The translations under genes were made by a program, and so were the position numbers. A stretch of 64,000 nt of DNA. Source: Salibacterium lacus. GTDB lineage: Bacteria; Bacillota; Bacilli; Bacillales; Marinococcaceae. The notes under the pieces were generated by a model, which was not told the origin of the DNA, did not search any database, and was given only the letters and a program-made list of their open reading frames with translations. The stretch covers positions 868,001 to 932,000 of the forward strand of contig NZ_JBHUML010000002.1 of NCBI RefSeq assembly GCF_042684865.1, given 5' to 3'. The stretch's first letter is position 1; each line of letters starts with the position of its first letter. Shown here in pieces: positions 59,088 to 64,000 of this stretch.

Positions 59088-59450
59088 ATGAAAATTGAAG
59101 ATTATGATTTTCACGGGAAAGAATTTAACTTCGGCCGTCTCGTACGGATTATGGAAAGTAACGGGTTTATCCACGAAGGGCAATGGGATTATGAACGTGT
59201 CACCTTTGACTATAAACTGCTCGACCAGACAGATGACGCCACTTATTATTTGAGGGTACAGGCCGTTACTGTTCAGGGCGAAATACCAAAAGAAGATGCT
59301 GAAGTGCGTCTGTTGACGCCGTTTTTCGGCCGCCACTATTATCCTCACGGTATTGAATACGATGAAGATTTTCCTGAAAAAATCATCAAAAAGTGCACGC
59401 AGAAGATTGAAAACCTCCAGCAGGATCTGCAGGAGGCAGAAACGCCATAA
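59088..59450 (+). CDS. YugN-like family protein (probable YlbA)
   Basis: 120 residues. Family traits: GFIHEGQWDYERVTFDYKL, YYLRVQAVTVQGEIP, and FFGRHYYPHGIEYDEDFPE. Role unknown. AGGAGG six bases before the ATG. Divergent from ylbB, which fits the ylbA-ylbB neighbourhood. Confidence 0.8.
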   Translation: MKIEDYDFHGKEFNFGRLVRIMESNGFIHEGQWDYERVTFDYKLLDQTDDATYYLRVQAVTVQGEIPKEDAEVRLLTPFFGRHYYPHGIEYDEDFPEKIIKKCTQKIENLQQDLQEAETP

Positions 59451-59548
59451 CTCTCGTACATAGCACATGTGACAGTTTGAGCATTCTGCAATACGCATAC
59501 GCTTATAACATGTTCCACCTTCTCCCATACTGTACGGATATGTAAACT

Positions 59549-59580
59549 ACCGGGGAATGATCAGGAATTCCCCGGTTTTC
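59549..59580 (+). terminator. Terminator downstream of the YugN-like gene
   Basis: ACCGGGGAAT...ATTCCCCGGT stem then TTTTC. The rest of the gap 59451-59747 shows a TATAAT at about 59690 without a good -35, and no small gene. Confidence 0.85.
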
Positions 59581-59747
59581 TCGTTCAATCCGATGAGCCG
59601 GATTCTGCAGTGACGCCGGTATCCAGGCGGATTGGCAGGGTGGATTGGATGAGCAGTGCTTTTTTCTGTCCAACCGGGTGCTCCACTATTATAATGAAAG
59701 AGTGCCGCTTCGTTTAATACAGGGAGTACGTCGAAAGGAGCATGAAA

Positions 59748-60806
59748 GTGCCGTCGATTTTTAATAAAAAAAATATACTGCGGGTTTTGGGTGTGTTACT
59801 GCTTCTCGTGGGAGCGTATTACATTCTGCCGGTATCAGGACCAATTATTGCAGCTCTGATCACCGCCCTTTTCTTATCACCCGCAGTCCGCTTTCTGCAC
59901 GAAAAATGGAACATAAAACGAAATATATCAGTTATGATTGTTTTTGTGTTATTTCTGTTAATTCTTGCCCTCTGCGGTTATTTCGTTACAACACAACTCG
60001 TGTCTCAGGTGATTTTTTTCATTAATAACCTGCCGGGATATGTCAGTGAATTAAATGACGCACTGTTAAGCCTGCAGTCCCGGATTGACAGTGCGTACCA
60101 GACTATGAACCTGCCGCCGGATACCATTAATCAGATTAATGAACAGATTATTAATGGATTGAACAGTTACAGGGATGCTCTGCTGTCTTATGCCGACCGG
60201 ATTCCGGGAGTACTGGCTTCCATTCCCGGCTTCATCATATCGCTGCTTGTCTATTTGATTGCTTTATTCCTCTTTCTGATGGATCTGCCGCGGTTAAGGA
60301 GAAAGATGTACGCTTTCATGAAAGAGAGTACAGCAGAAAAATTTCATTTTATGACGTCCCGTTTGTCATATGTGATACTAGGCTTTTTCAAAGCTCAGTT
60401 TTTGGTCAGTCTCATTATTCTCGCCGTAACCCTCGTCAGTTTATACATCTTCACCCCGGATGTTGCCCTGCTGATGTCGATCCTCATCTGGCTGGTTGAC
60501 TTCATCCCGATTATCGGGTCGATTGCAGTGCTTGCCCCATGGTCGCTTTATCACTTTATTGCAGGCGACTTGTTACTCGGGACTCAACTGATGGTGCTTG
60601 CGATTGTGCTTTTGATTATCCGGCGTACTGTAGAGCCAAAAGTAATGGGAAGCCATATCGGACTCTCCGCACTGGCTACGCTCATTTCGCTTTATATCGG
60701 GTTATCCGTGCTTGGAGTCGTCGGTTTCATCATCGGACCGCTTGCTGTTATCGCGTTCACGTCAGCCAGAGAAGCGGGAATTATCAAGATGAACTTCAAA
60801 ATCTGA
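59748..60806 (+). CDS. AI-2E-family permease, YtvI type (sporulation membrane protein)
   Basis: About 352 residues with eight membrane segments and a long amphipathic helical insert between them (LPGYVSELNDALLSLQSRID, about 95-150). Family motifs VDFIPIIGSIAVLAPW and PKVMGSHIGLSALATLISLY. YtvI relatives are mother-cell proteins in Bacillus. The GTG at 59748 lies 7 bases after AAAGGAG; the ATG at 59742 is 1 base after it. The AI-2E name reflects the family and does not imply AI-2 transport. Confidence 0.84.
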   Translation: MPSIFNKKNILRVLGVLLLLVGAYYILPVSGPIIAALITALFLSPAVRFLHEKWNIKRNISVMIVFVLFLLILALCGYFVTTQLVSQVIFFINNLPGYVSELNDALLSLQSRIDSAYQTMNLPPDTINQINEQIINGLNSYRDALLSYADRIPGVLASIPGFIISLLVYLIALFLFLMDLPRLRRKMYAFMKESTAEKFHFMTSRLSYVILGFFKAQFLVSLIILAVTLVSLYIFTPDVALLMSILIWLVDFIPIIGSIAVLAPWSLYHFIAGDLLLGTQLMVLAIVLLIIRRTVEPKVMGSHIGLSALATLISLYIGLSVLGVVGFIIGPLAVIAFTSAREAGIIKMNFKI

Positions 60807-60842
60807 GAAATACAGAGCAGCAATTACTGATTCAGGCATAGT

Positions 60843-60888
60843 AAAAAAACCAAACGACTTGGTTAACCAAGTCGTTTGGTTTTTTTTT
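60843..60888. terminator. Bidirectional terminator between the YtvI-type gene and ctaM
   Basis: Perfect palindrome AAACCAAACGACTTGGTTAA and its complement with T/A runs on both flanks. Confidence 0.94.
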
Positions 60889-60927
60889 ACTATATACTTC
60901 CCGGCTGAAGGCTGCATGATCACTTTG

Positions 60928-61482
60928 TTAATAATACGGAGAAATCATCAGATAAACGATGACTCCGGTGATACTGACATAGAGCCATAACGGCATGGTG
61001 ACTCTGGCTATTTTCCGGTGACGGGCTTTCTGATATTTGATCCCCCTTAAAAAGGTCACAATGGCAAGTGGTACGATCACAATAGCCAACAGAATGTGAG
61101 TAATTAAAATGAAGTAATAGATATACGCAAGCCATCCTGTTCCACCATAAGCTGTTGATTCCGAAAGAAAATGATACGTAAGATACGTTCCCAGGAACAG
61201 AAAGGTCGTCGTAAAAGCACCGTAAATAAAACGACGGTGCATTTTTATATTTTTCCGCAGGATGAAAAACAGCGCAGTCAGAAGAAATACAGTCGTAAAA
61301 CTGTTCAAAACAGCATTTATAAGCGGAAGAATGGTAAGATCAAATCCCACTTCCCCTTGATATCCGTCCATAAAGAAAAGAACAGTAATCAACCCGTTAA
61401 TGACTACCGTCAGCGTAACAGCAATCCATGTGTTACTGCGGTCTTTCTTGGATTTTTCCGGATAAGCAGTGTTTTCTGCCAT
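60928..61482 (-). CDS. ctaM: DUF420 membrane protein CtaM (YozB), cytochrome aa3 assembly
   Basis: 184 residues, four or five membrane segments with conserved His residues (KNIKMHRRFIYGAF, YLTYHFLSE, ITHILLAIVI, KARHRKIARVT). CtaM is needed for making cytochrome aa3 in Staphylococcus. Here it directly follows the ctaDEF genes on the same strand, in the place of ctaG in B. subtilis. A strong hairpin separates it from ctaF and it has its own TATAAT. AAAGGAGG ribosome site. Confidence 0.83.
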   Translation of the reverse strand: MAENTAYPEKSKKDRSNTWIAVTLTVVINGLITVLFFMDGYQGEVGFDLTILPLINAVLNSFTTVFLLTALFFILRKNIKMHRRFIYGAFTTTFLFLGTYLTYHFLSESTAYGGTGWLAYIYYFILITHILLAIVIVPLAIVTFLRGIKYQKARHRKIARVTMPLWLYVSITGVIVYLMISPYY

Positions 61483-61503
61483 GGCTCATCCTCCTTTTAT
61501 TCA

Positions 61504-61527
61504 TTGTACAACCATTATACCGTACAA
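61504..61527. promoter_or_regulatory. Inverted repeat flanking the ctaM -10
   Basis: TTGTAC and GTACAA lie 12 bases apart on either side of the minus-strand TATAAT (complement of 61514-61519). A protein bound there would cover the -10. Confidence 0.5.
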
Positions 61528-61569
61528 AGTCCGTCCGCCTATGGTGCTTCTATAACAATCAAGTGAACG

Positions 61570-61605
61570 AGAACTGCTCCTCTTAAAAAGAAGAGGAGCA
61601 GTTCT
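61570..61605. terminator. Hairpin at the end of the cta operon
   Basis: Perfect 15-base stem AGAACTGCTCCTCTT around six bases, just after the ctaF stop. No long T-run, so termination may be partial. Confidence 0.75.
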
Positions 61606-61611
61606 GTTCCA

Positions 61612-61956
61612 TCAATATTTTGTTACACCAAGCAGCAGGATCAAAGCAATCACCGCTGGTGTAGAAACGACAATTCCCGTCAGCATAAAAGCATTCGGCC
61701 ATTCGTGGTCTTTATCTTTCAGATGCATGAAATAGAACAGCTGCAGTGCAAACTGTACCACCGCCAAAAGAAGAATAAAAGGAACGGTAAAACCTGGAGC
61801 GATCATTTCCATCGCGACTGCTATAAACGAAAGCAGAGTTAAAAAGATCATACATGCAAACGCCGCCACCTGTATTTTTCGTTCGCGGTTTATCTTCAAC
61901 AGTTCTTCATGCGTCAGGGCACTTTTGTCAAACGGCTTGGACATTTCATCGGACAT
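61612..61956 (-). CDS. ctaF: Cytochrome c oxidase subunit IV (caa3 type)
   Basis: 114 residues with three membrane segments: KIQVAAFACMIFLTLLSFIA, GFTVPFILLLAVVQFALQLF (with YFMHLKDKDHEW following) and a C-terminal one. Fits Bacillus CtaF. RBS AGGAGGTG overlaps the end of ctaE, 3 bases away. Confidence 0.93.
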   Translation of the reverse strand: MSDEMSKPFDKSALTHEELLKINRERKIQVAAFACMIFLTLLSFIAVAMEMIAPGFTVPFILLLAVVQFALQLFYFMHLKDKDHEWPNAFMLTGIVVSTPAVIALILLLGVTKY

Positions 61957-61959
61957 GTA

Positions 61960-62583
61960 TTACGCACCTCCTATAGCCATCAGATACACAACCGTGAAAA
62001 TGAAAACCCAGACGACGTCGATAAAGTGCCAGTACAAGCTCGCCAGATAAAATTTAGGCGCATTTGTCAACGTAATTCCGGTACGGCTGTAGCGTATCAT
62101 TAGTGTGATAAACCAGAACAGACCAAATGTTACGTGAGCTCCGTGCAGACCTACCAGGGAGTAAAAGGAAGATCCAAACGCACTGGTCGTAAATCCAAGT
62201 CCTCCGTGGTGGACATACTCATAAAACTCGTATATTTCAAAACCGAGAAAAGCAAATCCGAGAAGCACGGTAACAGCTGTGAGTATCATCATGTTCTTGA
62301 AATTGTTTTTCTTCATAGAGTACATGGCCAGAACACTGGTCAATGAACTGGTCAATAGCAGCATTGTCATAATAAAGACGAGCGGAAGCGAAAACAGCTC
62401 TGACGCTGACGGCCCGCCCGCTGTACCGTCACGCAGGCCGAGAAACGTTCCGAAAAACGTAGCAAACATAATGGTTTCCCCGCCGAGAAAAACCCAGAAA
62501 CCGAGAAATTTGTTTTTCCCCTCAAGTGTTGCTTTCTCCGGATTGGGAGGGAGGCCTTTGCTTACATCAACGGAATCAGACAT
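61960..62583 (-). CDS. ctaE: Cytochrome c oxidase subunit III
   Basis: 207 residues, five membrane segments. Family motifs FLGFWVFLGGETIMFATFFG, GLHGAHVTFGLFWF and LYWHFIDVVWVFIFTVVYL with the conserved WHF/DxxW. The AGGAGG lies inside the end of ctaD; one base separates the genes. Confidence 0.96.
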   Translation of the reverse strand: MSDSVDVSKGLPPNPEKATLEGKNKFLGFWVFLGGETIMFATFFGTFLGLRDGTAGGPSASELFSLPLVFIMTMLLLTSSLTSVLAMYSMKKNNFKNMMILTAVTVLLGFAFLGFEIYEFYEYVHHGGLGFTTSAFGSSFYSLVGLHGAHVTFGLFWFITLMIRYSRTGITLTNAPKFYLASLYWHFIDVVWVFIFTVVYLMAIGGA

Positions 62584-62584
62584 A

Positions 62585-64000
62585 TCAGCTTACCTCCTTT
62601 TCGATTTTTTTGATCTTATCAAGAGGTATATGATAACCATGATCTTCATGTATCGAGTGAAGCAGCATAGAGCCGAAGGTTATAATAACACCTGCTCCTA
62701 TAACAATCCATTCCGGAATGAGCGGATTCTCCATCTGCATCATAATCATGCCGAATCCCCAGACAAACAGACCCAGACCTATCGTGAACGGTAGAATAGA
62801 TCCATTCGGCATGTGAATCTCATCCATCGGTTCAGCCGGTTTCATCGTACCGTCTCCGTGCACTTTTTCATAGAACCACGGATCAAGGGATCGTACCTGC
62901 GGTGTCTGGGCGAAATTATATTCAGGCACCGGAGTTGTTGTAGCCCATTCCAGCGTACGGGCATCCCACGGATCGCGTACTGTAACCCGTTTAGACGTGT
63001 AAGCGGAATATACCACATTAATTAACAATACAATGATGGCAGCGCCCATCATAAAGGCACCGATACTGGAAACAAGGTTCATGGTTTCCATGCCCTGGCC
63101 ATCAAGGTACGTGAACACACGTCTGGGCATTCCTATAAGACCGAGAATGTGCTGAATGAAAAATGTCAGGTGGAAACCGACATAAAACATCCAGAACATG
63201 AGCTGCCCGAGTTTTTCGTTCAACTTATGTCCAAACATTTTCGGGTACCAGTAAAATGTACCGGCAAGAAGGCCGAGAGCGATACCTCCGACAACGATGT
63301 AATGGAAGTGCGCGACAACAAAGTATGTGTCGTGATACAGATAATCCACCGGAACCATCGCCAGCATGACACCAGTTACTCCGCCGAGCACAAACGTCGG
63401 CACAAAGGAAGATGCGCAGAGCATGGCTGTGTTGAATATTATTTTCCCGCCCCACATCGTAAAGAGCCAGTTAAATATCTTAATTCCGGTTGGAACACCA
63501 ATGGCCATCGTTGCAATCGCAAATACAGAGTTTGTAATCGGGCCAATACCGACGGTGAACATGTGGTGAACCCAAACCATGAAGGATAAAAACGCGATAA
63601 TGAGCGTCGCAAATACCATGGCGGTATATCCAAACAATCGTTTTTTCGAAAAGGCTGGAATGACCTCTGAAATAATTCCAAATGCCGGGAGTACAAGAAT
63701 ATATACTTCAGGATGTCCGAAAATCCAGAAGATATGCTGCCAAAGAACAGGGTTCCCCCCGCTTCCCGGGTTGAAATACTGTGCTCCAAAAATTCTATCC
63801 AGCATCAAAAGCGCCAGTCCCGCTGCAAGCGGTGTAAAAGCAAAAACAATGAGAATTGATGTTACAAGACCGGTCCAGCAGAAAAGAGGAAGTCTCATCA
63901 TCGTCATCCCCGGGGCGCGCATATTGATGATTGTAACGATAAAGTTAATGGCTGATACAAGGGTACCAAGACCGCTGATCTGCAGTCCCAGAACGTAAAA
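62585..64000 (-). CDS. ctaD: Cytochrome c oxidase subunit I, N-terminus beyond window edge
   Basis: Catalytic subunit holding heme a, heme a3 and CuB. The frame is open to the right edge (FYVLGLQISGLGTLVSAINF at the edge), 471 codons; roughly the first 150 residues are outside. GHPEVYILVLPAFG contains the CuB His and cross-linked Tyr, VWVHHMFTVG the other two CuB His, and VVAHFHYIVVGG the heme ligands. The C-terminal extension with extra membrane segments is typical of the Bacillus caa3 enzyme. Confidence 0.97.
   Translation of the reverse strand, partial: FYVLGLQISGLGTLVSAINFIVTIINMRAPGMTMMRLPLFCWTGLVTSILIVFAFTPLAAGLALLMLDRIFGAQYFNPGSGGNPVLWQHIFWIFGHPEVYILVLPAFGIISEVIPAFSKKRLFGYTAMVFATLIIAFLSFMVWVHHMFTVGIGPITNSVFAIATMAIGVPTGIKIFNWLFTMWGGKIIFNTAMLCASSFVPTFVLGGVTGVMLAMVPVDYLYHDTYFVVAHFHYIVVGGIALGLLAGTFYWYPKMFGHKLNEKLGQLMFWMFYVGFHLTFFIQHILGLIGMPRRVFTYLDGQGMETMNLVSSIGAFMMGAAIIVLLINVVYSAYTSKRVTVRDPWDARTLEWATTTPVPEYNFAQTPQVRSLDPWFYEKVHGDGTMKPAEPMDEIHMPNGSILPFTIGLGLFVWGFGMIMMQMENPLIPEWIVIGAGVIITFGSMLLHSIHEDHGYHIPLDKIKKIEKEVS

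Noticed and set aside
1..64000. Mobile elements, phage genes, toxin-antitoxin, CRISPR or tRNA genes
   Set aside because: No transposase, integrase, repeat-spacer array or tRNA-like cloverleaf was recognised anywhere in the window.

Overview
The window is a stretch of chromosome from an endospore-forming member of the Bacillaceae. Gene content and order follow the Bacillus subtilis chromosome closely, read in reverse: cta - ylb - mra/dcw - spoIIG - ylm - ileS - pyr. The sporulation genes (sigE, sigG, spoIIGA, spoVD, spoVE, ylbJ, ylbD, gerR-like, ytvI-like), a bacillithiol synthesis gene (bshC), TnrA, PyrR attenuators and T-box leaders all fit this assignment. MurE carries the DNPR motif of meso-diaminopimelate ligases, so the wall is the usual Bacillus type. 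The species cannot be named from the sequence alone. I see no mobile element, phage, CRISPR array or rRNA/tRNA gene.

Layout. 1-6.1 kb: pyrimidine operon on the minus strand (pyrR-pyrP-pyrB-carA-carB, carB cut by the left edge), with two PyrR attenuators and no pyrC between pyrB and carA. 6.1-10.7 kb: rluD-type synthase, lspA, and ileS behind a T-box. 10.7-14.8 kb: divIVA, ylmH, ylmG, sepF, ylmE, pgeF, ylmC. 14.9-17.6 kb: sigG, sigE, spoIIGA. 17.7-36.3 kb: division and wall cluster on the minus strand (mraZ-rsmH-ftsL-pbpB-spoVD-murE-mraY-murD-spoVE-murG-murB-divIB-ylxW-ylxX-sbp-ftsA-ftsZ). 36.4-47.7 kb: bshC, a DUF3397 gene, ylbP, gerR/ylbO, rpmF, yceD, tmcAL, ylbL, ylbJ, coaD, rsmD, a probable small RNA, an MFS transporter and ylbG.

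47.7-56.9 kb is a block absent from the B. subtilis ylb order. It holds a short-chain dehydrogenase, a T-box-controlled proB-proA-proC operon, a class III aspartokinase, a nitroreductase with a small exported protein, tnrA, darB/cbpB and an SRPBCC protein. 56.9-59.5 kb resumes the ylb cluster (ricF/ylbF, an exported protein, ylbD, ylbB, a YugN-like gene). 59.7-64 kb holds a YtvI-type permease, ctaM (DUF420), then ctaF, ctaE and ctaD, with ctaD cut by the right edge.

Most of the window is conserved housekeeping and sporulation DNA, and I did not find a clearly new multi-gene system. The points most worth a second look are a promoter-hairpins-terminator unit that looks like an unannotated structured RNA beside rsmD, the clean loss of pyrC from the pyr operon, two divergent promoter pairs that share one 7-bp -35 element, a perfect TnrA box at the activating distance upstream of tnrA, a palindromic operator candidate at the ylbO/gerR promoter, and an inverted repeat around the ctaM -10. 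Many starts are GTG or TTG. I moved starts where a Shine-Dalgarno sequence and family length agreed, and each such change is noted.
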